DNA from: Frankia tisae | GTDB taxonomy: Bacteria > Actinomycetota > Actinomycetes > Frankiales > Frankiaceae | Assembly: GCF_025403405.1 (NCBI RefSeq) | Contig: NZ_JANEZT010000013.1 | Coordinates: forward strand, 1 to 37,969 | DNA length: 37,969 nt | Direction of reading: 5' to 3' | Shown: positions 1 through 6,972 of the stretch, in pieces | Position numbering within the stretch: position 1 is the first letter of the stretch | How the letters are laid out: each line of letters begins with the position of its first letter | Made by a program: the position numbers and the translations under genes | Notes under the pieces: model-generated | Database searches by the model: none | What the model was told of the DNA's origin: nothing | What the model saw: only the letters and a program-made list of their open reading frames with translations

Positions 1-631
1 GCTCCCGCCCCTCTACCAGCGGCAGGACGAGCAGGGTCGCGGCCGCACTCACGAGCGCGGCGCCGGCCAGGTCCAGCCGTGCCCGCGGGCCGCGCGACTC
101 CGGCAGGACGCGTCGGGCGGCCGGCAGGGCGAGCAGGCCGACCGGCACGTTGATGAGGAACACGGCCCGCCAGCCCGCGCCGGCGAGGTCCGCCTCGATG
201 AGCGCACCGCCGATGAGCTGGCCGAGGACCCCGGCGATCCCCATCGCGAACCCGTAGGCCGCGAACGCGGGCCCCCGGCGTTGCCCGGCGTAGAGGGTGC
301 CGAGGATCGCCAGCACCTGTGGGGTGAGCAGCGCGCCGGCGGCGCCCTGCAGGAACCGGGCGACCACGAGCACCTCGGCGCTCGGGGCGAGGCCGCAGGC
401 CGCTGACGTGAGGGTGAACAGCGCCAGCCCCGCCAGGAACATTCGGCGCCGGCCGTAGAGGTCACCCAACCGCCCCCAGGTGATCATCCCCACCGCGAAG
501 GTGAGCCCGTAGCCGGCGACGACGAGCGACAGCGTCGCCGACCCGGCGTCCAGGTCCGTCTCGATCGACGGCAGCGCGACGTTGACGATGAAGAAGTCGA
601 GAAAGGTGACGAACGTGCCGGCGAGCACCAC
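1..631 (-). CDS. MFS transporter, DHA2 (EmrB/QacA-like) family, C-terminus outside window
   Basis: This is the N-terminal half of a proton-driven drug exporter of the 14-helix DHA2 family, which would sit in the cytoplasmic membrane. Visible signatures are the first helix ending FFIVNVALPSIETDL, the motif GRLGDLYGRRRMF between helices 2 and 3, and GVLGQLIGGALIE with FLINVPVGLLALP further on. The frame runs open off the left edge. The start is unclear: no ATG lies in frame between the upstream TGA near 735 and the first helix, so a GTG at 631 (or 628) with no clear ribosome binding site is used here. An upstream GTG at 671 is out of frame by exactly one unit of a CCGG repeat. The upstream TetR gene in the same orientation is the likely regulator. 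The family is clear, the substrate is unknown. Confidence 0.8.
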   Translation of the reverse strand, partial: MVLAGTFVTFLDFFIVNVALPSIETDLDAGSATLSLVVAGYGLTFAVGMITWGRLGDLYGRRRMFLAGLALFTLTSAACGLAPSAEVLVVARFLQGAAGALLTPQVLAILGTLYAGQRRGPAFAAYGFAMGIAGVLGQLIGGALIEADLAGAGWRAVFLINVPVGLLALPAARRVLPESRGPRARLDLAGAALVSAAATLLVLPLVEGRE

Positions 632-891
632 GACCAGTGGCAGCCAGCCGGCCGGCCGGCCGGCCGCGCACCGTCGGTCCGCGGCAGAGCTTGCGTAGAC
701 GATCTCACGGATCTCCCAGAGCAGCCGGCATCCTCACGGCGCCGCCGCCGCCCCGCAAGCGGCCGGCCGGTTGATGCCGAGAACGGATCGGATCGGCGGC
801 GGCGAGGGAACATCCCCGCCGCGCCCGATCCTCCGGTGACCCGCACATCCCGTCGATTACGCGCGAGGTAATGCCGCGGGGCCTCGGGTGC
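632..891. other. Spacer between TetR gene and MFS gene
   Basis: This 260-base stretch separates two minus-strand genes. Apart from the CCGG tract I see no convincing gene in either strand. It should hold the promoter or leader of the MFS gene, but no clear -35/-10 pair was recognised. Confidence 0.4.
648..666. repeat. CCGG tetranucleotide repeat at the 5' end of the MFS gene
   Basis: The tract holds four full CCGG units plus CCG. It lies just upstream of the first usable in-frame start of the MFS gene. Because the unit is four bases, gain or loss of one copy changes the reading frame. Loss of one copy would put the GTG at 671 in frame with the transporter. Confidence 0.7.
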
Positions 892-1524
892 CTACCGCCC
901 TGCGTCGAACTGCGCCGCGTCGGACTGCACGGGGCGGGGAGCCAACCCCTCGACGGTCAGGTGCAGCAGGCGGTCGGGGGTGAGGCTGCCGGGCAGAGCG
1001 GCGGAGGTCTGCTCATGGGCCCAGGACAGCCCGCTGACCAGGCTGAACAGCTCGAGGACGGTGACGTCAGGCCGGATCTGCCCGGCCTGCTGGGCAGCGC
1101 GGAGCAGACCGCCACCGGCGGTGCGCATCGCCTCGCAGGCGGCGTGCAGCTCGCTGGTGGGGTCGAGCAGGGTCTGCATGAGGGCCGCGGTGAGCCCGCG
1201 GTAGGTGCCGTTGAACGCGACGAGTTCGCGCAGCCAGGCGAGCAGTGCGGGCCCGGCGGGCCGGGCGGCCGCCACCTCGCCCGCGGAGGCGGCCAGGTGT
1301 TGGAACTCCTCGTGCAGCACGGCCTCCAGCAGTGCCGCCCGGGCCGGGAAGTGCCGGTAGAGGGTGCCCGTCCCCACGCCGGCCCGGCGGGCGATGTCCT
1401 CCAGGAAGGCGCCGGTGCCGTGCTCGGCGAAGGCGACGCGGGCCTCGGCCAGCAGCCGGGAGGCGTTCGCCCAGCACAGCCTGATCCTCGCCGCCACCGA
1501 GCGGATCATCGTCGGGACGGGCAT
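892..1524 (-). CDS. TetR/AcrR-family transcriptional regulator with replaced N-terminus
   Basis: This is a dimeric DNA-binding repressor of the TetR family. The helix-turn-helix is plain: ASRLLAEARVAFAEHG followed by FLEDIARRAGVGTGTLYRHF. A Leu/Ala-rich ligand-binding domain follows and ends at a TAG at 892-894. The usual basic N-terminal arm before ASRLLAEA is missing. It is replaced by residues encoded on the opposite strand of the luciferase-like pseudogene, so ATGs at 1557, 1524 or 1509 are all possible starts and none has a good ribosome binding site; 1524 is used here. The DNA-binding domain itself looks complete, so the protein may still work if it is translated. It precedes the MFS gene in the same direction, which suggests drug-responsive control of that exporter. 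The family is certain; expression and start are doubtful. Confidence 0.75.
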   Translation of the reverse strand: MPVPTMIRSVAARIRLCWANASRLLAEARVAFAEHGTGAFLEDIARRAGVGTGTLYRHFPARAALLEAVLHEEFQHLAASAGEVAAARPAGPALLAWLRELVAFNGTYRGLTAALMQTLLDPTSELHAACEAMRTAGGGLLRAAQQAGQIRPDVTVLELFSLVSGLSWAHEQTSAALPGSLTPDRLLHLTVEGLAPRPVQSDAAQFDAGR

Positions 1525-2198
1525 CGCGAACGTGTCCGTCCGCGAACCGGCCGCCATGCACACCGGTGCCGCCACCCTCGCCGAGGCGTACCCGGACCGG
1601 TTCGTGCTCGGGCTCGGCGGGCAGAGCGGGCCCCGCCCGCTGACCGCGCTCGGCGACTACCTGCAGGCGGTGGACGACGTCGCGGCCTGGCTCCTGCCGG
1701 CGCCGCGCTACCCGCGAGTGCTCGCCGCCCTGGGACCGCGCGCCCACCGGCTGGCCCGCGACCATGCCGACGGGGTGCACCCCTTCCTGCAGCCAGTGGC
1801 GCACACCGCCGCGGCCCGCGCCGCCGTCGGCCCGGACCGGCTCGTCATCCCCACACCAGGCCGTGATGCTCGACGCCGACCCGGCGACCGCGCGCGGGCG
1901 GCTGCGCGGCATCTTCGGCGCCGGAGCGGGGAGCGCGGACTCCCCGTACGTCCGGAACTACCGGCGCCTCGGCTACGACGACGCGGACGTATCCAACGGG
2001 CACAGCGACCGGCTGATCGACGACATCCTCGCCTGGGGAGACGAGGCTGCCGTGGCGGCGCGGCTGGCCGCCCACCTGGCGGCCGGTGCCGGCCACGTAC
2101 TCGTGCACCCGTTCGCCGCCGACCTGCCGGCAGCCGTCGACCTGCCGGCAGCCGTCGACCAGCTCGAACGGCTGGCCCCGCTGCTGACCGACTCCTAG
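1475..2198 (+). pseudogene. Decayed F420-dependent LLM-class (luciferase-like) oxidoreductase
   Basis: Luciferase-like F420-dependent oxidoreductases reduce or oxidise small organic substrates with coenzyme F420. The remaining sequence starts in mid-protein at LILAATERIIVGTGIANV and continues through FVLGLGGQSGPRPLTALGDY to DHADGVHPFLQPVAHTA. It then breaks at about 1849-1856, where one extra base shifts the frame, and resumes with QAVMLDADPATARGRLR up to the TAG at 2196-2198. Roughly the first 50 residues of the family are absent. The left end abuts the TetR gene head to head, as if a deletion removed the shared promoter region and both 5' ends. An 18-bp tandem duplication (2121-2156) repeats the DLPAAV codons near the end. 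With no start region and a frameshift, this is almost certainly non-functional. Confidence 0.85.
2121..2156. repeat. 18-bp exact tandem duplication
   Basis: The unit GACCTGCCGGCAGCCGTC occurs twice in direct succession. In the pseudogene frame it encodes DLPAAV twice. It preserves the frame, so it is not the cause of the gene's decay. Confidence 0.9.
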
Positions 2199-2199
2199 A

Positions 2200-2697
2200 T
2201 CAACGCTCATCGTACTGCTGGCGCGCGTCGTCGATCTGGTCCATGTGCTCCAGGGCCCAGCTCATCAGCGCCCAGGCCGTGTCGAGCAACGTCCGGCCCA
2301 GCTCGGTCAGCTCGTAGTCGACCCGCGGCGGGACGACCGGATGCACGGTCCGGCGGACCAGGCCGTCGCGTTCGAGCCCGCGCAGGGTCGCGGTGAGCAT
2401 GCGTTGGCTGATGCCCGGCACGGCCCGCCGCAGCTCGGTGAACCGCTGGCTGCCCCGGCCGAGCTCGCTGACCACCGCCAGCGTCCACTTGTCGCCGACT
2501 CGGTCGAGGATCTCGCGGACCCGGCACGTCGCGTCGTCGCGGACCGCCAGGACCGCCGCCGCCCGCGTGTCGGCCTGCCCGCCGCCGCCCGGTCCATCCA
2601 CGCGCCCGCTCCGGCCGGCCGCATCACCACTCGGGCCGCCAACATCGCCATTCGGGCCGCTCCTGCCCCCGTCGGCGTCGGCGGGGCTTGCGGACAT
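2200..2697 (-). CDS. HxlR-family winged-helix transcriptional regulator
   Basis: HxlR proteins are small dimeric winged-helix regulators, often responding to aldehydes, quinones or redox stress. The domain spans about residues 55-150: a Cys in DDATCRVREILDRVGDKWT, then GSQRFTELRRAVPGISQRML, LRGLERDGLVRRTVHPVVPP and RVDYELTELGRTLLD. The single Cys just before the winged helix is at the position where redox-sensing members carry theirs. The ATG at 2697 is chosen because the longer GTG-started frame would run through the divergent promoter; the N-terminal 45 residues are low-complexity Gly/Asp/Ser. It is divergent from the LUD-domain gene, and a 10-bp inverted repeat in between is a likely operator. 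It ends 1 base from the luciferase-like pseudogene stop. Confidence 0.88.
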   Translation of the reverse strand: MSASPADADGGRSGPNGDVGGPSGDAAGRSGRVDGPGGGGQADTRAAAVLAVRDDATCRVREILDRVGDKWTLAVVSELGRGSQRFTELRRAVPGISQRMLTATLRGLERDGLVRRTVHPVVPPRVDYELTELGRTLLDTAWALMSWALEHMDQIDDARQQYDER

Positions 2698-2748
2698 GGT
2701 TACCTCCACATCACCGAGGCAGAAAAAAGTGCCGTCTTCCGGCGTACT

Positions 2749-2792
2749 CGATGGTTCCGCAGAATCGGTCCAGTTACCAGCAGGAACCATCG
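2749..2792. promoter_or_regulatory. Inverted repeat in the HxlR / LUD divergent promoter
   Basis: Perfect 10-bp arms CGATGGTTCC (2749-2758) and GGAACCATCG (2783-2792) face each other across 24 bases. They lie in the 116-base gap between the divergent hxlR-type and LUD genes and end 21 bases before the LUD start. This is a natural candidate operator for the HxlR regulator; binding is inferred, not shown. Confidence 0.5.
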
Positions 2793-2813
2793 ACCCGCAT
2801 CGGAGTAACCGTC

Positions 2814-3443
2814 ATGACCACGCTGGCACCCCCTCTCGACGAGGCGTTCGCAATCCCGGCCGACGCGGCGCGGCTCGACCGGACGGCCGTGAACCTGCGC
2901 GAGCGCGGCTACCTCGTCCACCTCGTGGACACCGCCGAGCAGGCCCGCGGACTCGTCCGGGAGCTGCTCCCCCGGAACGAGGAGATCTTCACCGCCGCCA
3001 GCGAGACGCTGCGCCTGTCCGGCATCGCGGCCGACATCGACGAGTCCGGCGAGTTCCGGTCCGTGCGGCGTGACGCCCCGTCGCCCGGGGCCGACGTGGT
3101 CGCTCAGATTCGGCTCGGGGCCCTGCCCGACGTGGTCGTCGGCAGCGTGCACGCGGTCACCGAGGACGGCCAGCTCGTCATCGGCTCGGCCAGCGGCAGC
3201 CAGCTCGCGCCGTACGCCTCGGGCGCCCGCCGGGCGATCTGGGTGGTCGGCGCGCAGAAGGTGGTGCCGGACCTGGCGACCGGAATCCGCCGCGTCCACG
3301 CCTACAGCCTGCCCAGGGAGTGGCAGCGGTTGCAGGATCTCTACGGGCAGAGCTCGTTCATCGGCAAGATCCTCATCGTGGAGCGGGAAGCCCTCCCGGA
3401 TCGCGCCACCATCGTCCTGGTCCGCGAGGCGCTGGGCTTCTGA
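2814..3443 (+). CDS. LUD-domain (LutC/YkgG-like) protein
   Basis: This 209-residue protein belongs to the LUD superfamily, which includes LutC of the LutABC lactate-oxidation complex and also stand-alone proteins of unknown role. Family features are EEIFTAASETLRLSGIAADI, the central DVVVGSVHAVTEDGQLVIGS, then SGSQLAPYASGARRAIWVVG and the end motif ERATIV-like ALPDRATIVLVREALGF. The ATG at 2814 has GGAG at 2802-2805 as its ribosome binding site. No lutA or lutB gene is nearby, so it is probably not part of a lactate oxidase. Its control by the divergent HxlR regulator suggests a stress or detoxification role, which is inference. Confidence 0.85.
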   Translation: MTTLAPPLDEAFAIPADAARLDRTAVNLRERGYLVHLVDTAEQARGLVRELLPRNEEIFTAASETLRLSGIAADIDESGEFRSVRRDAPSPGADVVAQIRLGALPDVVVGSVHAVTEDGQLVIGSASGSQLAPYASGARRAIWVVGAQKVVPDLATGIRRVHAYSLPREWQRLQDLYGQSSFIGKILIVEREALPDRATIVLVREALGF

Positions 3444-3481
3444 CCCGCGTCGCCCGACGTACGCGACGGTAGGGAAGCGGC

Positions 3482-4440
3482 GTGAGATTCCTGGCCAGCA
3501 CGCTGGCGGCACGCGATATCGGCGCCGCCGCCGCGGCAGCGACGGCGGCTGTGACAACGACGGCGGCCGCGACACCTGTGACGGCGACGGCGCGGTCATC
3601 TCCCGGCGGAGCACGACCGGGAGCGGCTGCGGGCTCTGGTCGACCTCGCGACCTGGGCCGAGGGCGTGGGTTACGACGCGTTCGGCGTCGGCGAGCGGCA
3701 CAACCCCGCGTTCCTGTCGTCCGCCCCCGCCGTGCTGCTCGCCCACATCGCCGCCCGGACCAGCCGCATTCGCCTGGTTACCACCGTCGCCGTGTTCTCG
3801 CTGGCCGATCCGGTCCGCGCCGCCGAGGAGTACGCCACGCTCGACCATCTCAGTGACGGGCGCCTCGATCTGATCATCGGCAAGGGCAACGATCCGGTCT
3901 CACCGGGCATGTCCGGCGTCGACGCCACCGAGCTCTGGGATCGGTTGGCGGAGAACTACGAGCTGTTCCGCCGGCTGTGGTGGGAGGAGAACGTGACCTG
4001 GACGGGCCGCTTCCGCCCGCCGCTGCGGGGGGCGACCACCCGGCCGCGGCCGTTGCAGCAGCCGGCGCCGCGGGTCTGGCACGGCTCGGCGTCCAGCGAG
4101 CGGTCCACCGACCTCGCCGCCCGCTGGGGCGACCCGTTGTACGCAGAACCACTTCCCGTTCGACTCGCTGGAGGACTTCATCGACAACGGCTCGGCCCTC
4201 GTCGGCACCGCCGACCAGATCACCGACAAGCTGCTCGACCTGCATCGACGCTTCGGCAACCAGGTCCTCGGCGTCGGCGTGGAGGGCTTCTTCCTCACCG
4301 ACCCCGCCACCACCCGCGCCCACCTGGAACGCTTCTTCACCGAGGTTGCCCCCACCCTGCGCGCCGAGCTCCCCTCTGCTGTCTGGGCCGCCGACCCCCC
4401 GGGCAGTCACGACCGCGGCATCACTCGACCCGCTCAGTGA
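3482..4440 (+). pseudogene. Decayed LLM-class flavin/F420 oxidoreductase
   Basis: The recognisable core begins at EHDRERLRALVDLATWAE near 3606 and continues GVGERHNPAFLS, ARTSRIRLVTTVAVFSLADP, DHLSDGRLDLIIGKGNDPVS, YELFRRLWWEENVTWTGRF and RVWHGSASSERSTDLAARWG. After DPLYA at about 4143 the frame changes and the C-terminal part resumes as QNHFPFDSLEDFIDNGSALV, ending at TGA 4438-4440. The middle barrel section that normally separates these two parts, about 60-100 residues, is missing. At the 5' end a GTG at 3482 opens MRFLASTL, but that frame runs into low-complexity Ala/Thr and is out of frame with the core. At least two frame breaks plus an internal deletion make a functional enzyme very unlikely. 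Confidence 0.85.
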
Positions 4441-4586
4441 CCAGCGGCCACGGCCTGCCAGTCGGCATCGCCCTGGGCGGCGGCAAGGTCCTCGATGGTC
4501 GCGGCGATCCGGCCGCGCTTCCTTGCCAGATGTGGGTCACTGAGGTAATTGGGCCGGCCGGCGCGGCGGGGATGAGCCACTACCAT
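4434..4586 (-). CDS. Possible 50-residue protein of unknown function
   Basis: An open frame starts at the ATG at 4586 and ends at TGA 4434-4436. Its C-terminal part, LSDPHLARKRGRIAATIEDL followed by AAAQGDADWQAVAAGH, reads like a real charged helix rather than antisense noise. No family is recognised. It lies in the gap between the luciferase-like pseudogene and the threonine aldolase gene and has no clear ribosome binding site. It could also be the tail of an eroded gene. Confidence 0.22.
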   Translation of the reverse strand: MVVAHPRRAGRPNYLSDPHLARKRGRIAATIEDLAAAQGDADWQAVAAGH

Positions 4587-4594
4587 CGCCAGCC

Positions 4595-5755
4595 ATGACC
4601 ATCGACGCTTCCCGTGACGGCACCCCCACGGACGACGCGGCGGCGACCGGCGCCCAGATCGCCACGCCGGCCTCGCGGTCGACACATCGACCGGCCGTCG
4701 GGCCGGCCGGGCCGGTCGACCTGCGTAGCGACACGGTGACCCGCCCGACCGCGGCGATGCGCCGGGCGATGGCGGCGGCGGAGGTCGGCGACGACCACTA
4801 CGGCGAGGACCCGTCGGTGCGGGCCCTGGAGGAGTACGCCGCGGACCTGCTCGGCCATGAGGAGGCCGTGTTCGTCCCGAGCGGGACCATGGGCAACTTC
4901 ATCGCCCTGCGCGCCAGCGCGGCGGTCGGCACCGAGATCATCGCCGACACCGAGGCCCACATCGTGACCTACGAGATGGGCGGCCTGGCCGCACTCGGCG
5001 GGATTCAGACCCGGACGATCCCCGGGCTCGCGGACACCGCGGAGCTGGCGGACGTCGCCGCGGCGATCCGCTCGCACAGCATCGGCGGCAACTACAACAT
5101 GGTCCGCACCAGCGTGCTGGCCGTGGAGAACACCGCCGCCCGGGCCGGCGGCCGGGTCTGGTCACCGGCCCGGCTGGACCAGTTCCGCGACCTCGCCACC
5201 ACCGCCGGGATCGCGCTGCACTGCGACGGCGCCCGGCTGTGGAACGCGGCCGTCGCCGGCGCCGTCGAACCGCGCCGGCTCGCGGAACCGTTCACGACCC
5301 TGTCGGTCTGCCTGTCCAAGGGGCTCGGCGCACCGGTCGGATCGCTGGTGATCTGCGGCGCCGGACGGGTCGGCGAGGTTCGGGACTGGCGCCGGCGGCT
5401 CGGCGGGGCGATGCGCCAGTCCGGGGTGCTGGCCGCGGCGGGCCTGCACGCGCTGCACCACCACGTCGAACGCCTCGTCGAGGATCACCGGCGGGCGGCC
5501 GAGCTCGCCGCACTGCTCGCCGACGCCGCGCCCGGCCGCGTCGACCCCAAGCAGGTCGAGACCAACATGGTGCTCGTCGAGGTCGCCGACACCGGGCGGT
5601 TCACCCGCCGCGCCGCCGAGCAGGGCGTGCTGGTCGGCGCGGTCGGCCCGACCACCCTGCGGCTCGTCACCCACCTCGACGTCGACGACGCGGGCATCCA
5701 CCACGCCGGATCGGTCCTCGCCGGCCTGCTGCGCGCCGAGCCGGCCGCCGCCTGA
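4595..5755 (+). CDS. ltaE: Low-specificity L-threonine aldolase
   Basis: This cytoplasmic PLP enzyme cleaves L-threonine and allo-threonine to glycine and acetaldehyde. It is a fold-type I aldolase of 386 residues, longer than the usual ~340 because of a 40-residue disordered N-terminus. Family motifs are VDLRSDTVTRPT (41-52), VGDDHYGEDPSV (64-75), FVPSGTMGN (93-101), the PLP-contacting Asp211 in LHCDGARLWN, and the Schiff-base Lys242 in SVCLSKGLGAPVGS. The start could be shorter, since there is no clear ribosome binding site before 4595. The gene stands alone and a stem-loop 33 bases after the stop may terminate it. Substrate preference between L-threonine and L-allo-threonine cannot be judged from sequence. 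Confidence 0.93.
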   Translation: MTIDASRDGTPTDDAAATGAQIATPASRSTHRPAVGPAGPVDLRSDTVTRPTAAMRRAMAAAEVGDDHYGEDPSVRALEEYAADLLGHEEAVFVPSGTMGNFIALRASAAVGTEIIADTEAHIVTYEMGGLAALGGIQTRTIPGLADTAELADVAAAIRSHSIGGNYNMVRTSVLAVENTAARAGGRVWSPARLDQFRDLATTAGIALHCDGARLWNAAVAGAVEPRRLAEPFTTLSVCLSKGLGAPVGSLVICGAGRVGEVRDWRRRLGGAMRQSGVLAAAGLHALHHHVERLVEDHRRAAELAALLADAAPGRVDPKQVETNMVLVEVADTGRFTRRAAEQGVLVGAVGPTTLRLVTHLDVDDAGIHHAGSVLAGLLRAEPAAA

Positions 5756-5788
5756 ACCGACCGGCCCTGGGACATCGAACCCGGGAAA

Positions 5789-5804
5789 CCCACCTCGCGG
5801 TGGG
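5789..5804. terminator. Stem-loop between convergent ltaE and VOC genes
   Basis: CCCACC TCGC GGTGGG forms a perfect 6-bp stem with a four-base loop. It sits 33 bases after the ltaE stop and before the convergent VOC gene. There is no T-tract, as is common for actinobacterial terminators, so termination activity is inferred from position and shape. Confidence 0.4.
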
Positions 5805-5842
5805 CCCAGCTCGCACCGGGTGCACCTCGCGGCGGGCATCAG

Positions 5843-5876
5843 CTCACGGCAGGGCTCAGATCACGGCAGGGTTCAG
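5843..5876. repeat. 17-bp near-exact tandem repeat over the VOC gene stop
   Basis: CTCACGGCAGGGCTCAG is followed directly by ATCACGGCAGGGTTCAG, with two differences. The right copy contains the TGA (5873-5875 on the minus strand) that ends the VOC gene, so the stop-codon context is doubled. Confidence 0.85.
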
Positions 5877-6664
5877 CTCGTGGCGGGGGTGGAGACGTTC
5901 GGCCCGAGCAGCTTGAACACGGCTCCGGTGGGGTCGGCGGCCGCGGCGAGGCGACCGTACGGGGTGTCCTCGGCCGGCAGGACGACCGAGCCACCGAGCG
6001 CGGCGACCCGCTCCAGCGTCGCGTCCGTGTCCGCCGTGGCGAAGTACACCGACCAGTGCGCCGGCACGCCGTCCGGCAGGAAGCCGCTCGCGTCCATGAT
6101 CCCGGCGTGGGCGGCGTCGGCCTCCCCGTAGGTCGAGTAGCGGAACTCCGGGGTGTCGCTGGCGACGTGGACGTCCCAGCCGAAGACATCGCGGTAGAAG
6201 GGGACCGCGGCGTTGTAGTCCCGGGTGAGCAGCTCGAACCAGGCCGGCGCGCCCGGCTCGGCGGCGACGCCGAACCCGCTGTGCAGGCCGGGCTGCCACA
6301 GGCCGACGGCCGCGCCGCTCGGGTCGGTCACCACGGCCATGACGCCGAGGTCGGCCACGGCCATCGGCCCGACGATCACCCCGCCCCCGTGCTCGGTCGC
6401 GGCGACGACGGTCTTCTCCGCGTCGGGCGTGGCCAGGTAGACCGACCAGCCGTCGGGCGCGTCCATCCCCGGCCGCTTGGGCATCAGGCCGCCGACGCGG
6501 ACACCGTCCTTCGTGAGGTTGGTGTAGCCGCCGAACTCGGGGGCGGACTCCTCCGCCCCCCAGCCGAACAGCTCGCCGTAGAACGCCTTGGCCCCGTCAG
6601 CGTCGGAGGTCATCAGATCGACCCAGCAGGGGGCGCCGGCCGGGATGTTGTCTCGCGTGGGCAT
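5873..6664 (-). CDS. Two-domain VOC (glyoxalase/bleomycin-resistance-like) protein
   Basis: The 263-residue protein has two tandem vicinal-oxygen-chelate domains, as in mycobacterial CFP32-type proteins. Domain 1 (about 10-125) shows WVDLMTSDADGAKAFYGELF and VTDPSGAAVGLWQPG. Domain 2 (about 135-260) shows WFELLTRDYNAAVPFYRDVF and ADPTGAVFKLLGP. The ATG at 6664 is chosen over longer frames because AAGGAG lies five bases upstream. The function is unknown; members of this group are often annotated as glyoxalases or hydroxylases without proof. It stands alone, convergent with ltaE. Tandem repeats lie at both ends of the gene (5843-5876 and 6676-6705). Confidence 0.88.
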   Translation of the reverse strand: MPTRDNIPAGAPCWVDLMTSDADGAKAFYGELFGWGAEESAPEFGGYTNLTKDGVRVGGLMPKRPGMDAPDGWSVYLATPDAEKTVVAATEHGGGVIVGPMAVADLGVMAVVTDPSGAAVGLWQPGLHSGFGVAAEPGAPAWFELLTRDYNAAVPFYRDVFGWDVHVASDTPEFRYSTYGEADAAHAGIMDASGFLPDGVPAHWSVYFATADTDATLERVAALGGSVVLPAEDTPYGRLAAAADPTGAVFKLLGPNVSTPATS

Positions 6665-6967
6665 GGTGACTCCTTCGAGTGCTGCGAACCCGAGTGCTGC
6701 GAACCGTGCCACCACCCTGGACCCCGCCACCGACAGTTTTTCCTCGTCGACTGTCAGGACACCGCCCGGAGGCCACGACGCCGAACACGACTCGGACTCG
6801 CGACGAGACCGCCGACCCGGGCGGCGCCGATCGCACGGAACGCCCGTGACCAGGGCATACCCATGCCCGGATCGCCGCATCCCGGCCTGGGCCGCGCGGC
6901 GCCGGCACCAGGTGGCGGCCGTCGAGCAGGATTCGGCGCTCAAGGCCTGTCGCTCAGGGCCTGTCGC
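6665..6967. other. 303-base gap between VOC and CoA-transferase genes
   Basis: No protein-like frame was found here. It carries two tandem repeats (6676-6705 and 6945-6972) and must hold the promoter of the VOC gene on the minus strand. Confidence 0.4.
6676..6705. repeat. 15-bp exact tandem repeat upstream of the VOC gene
   Basis: CGAGTGCTGCGAACC occurs twice in direct succession immediately 5' of the VOC ribosome binding site, so it lies in the leader or promoter of that gene. Confidence 0.9.
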
Positions 6968-6972
6968 TCAGG
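6945..6972. repeat. 14-bp exact tandem repeat over the CoA-transferase stop
   Basis: GCCTGTCGCTCAGG occurs twice back to back. The right copy contains the minus-strand TGA (6968-6970) that ends the CoA-transferase gene, and the left copy gives a second identical TGA context just downstream. Confidence 0.9.
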
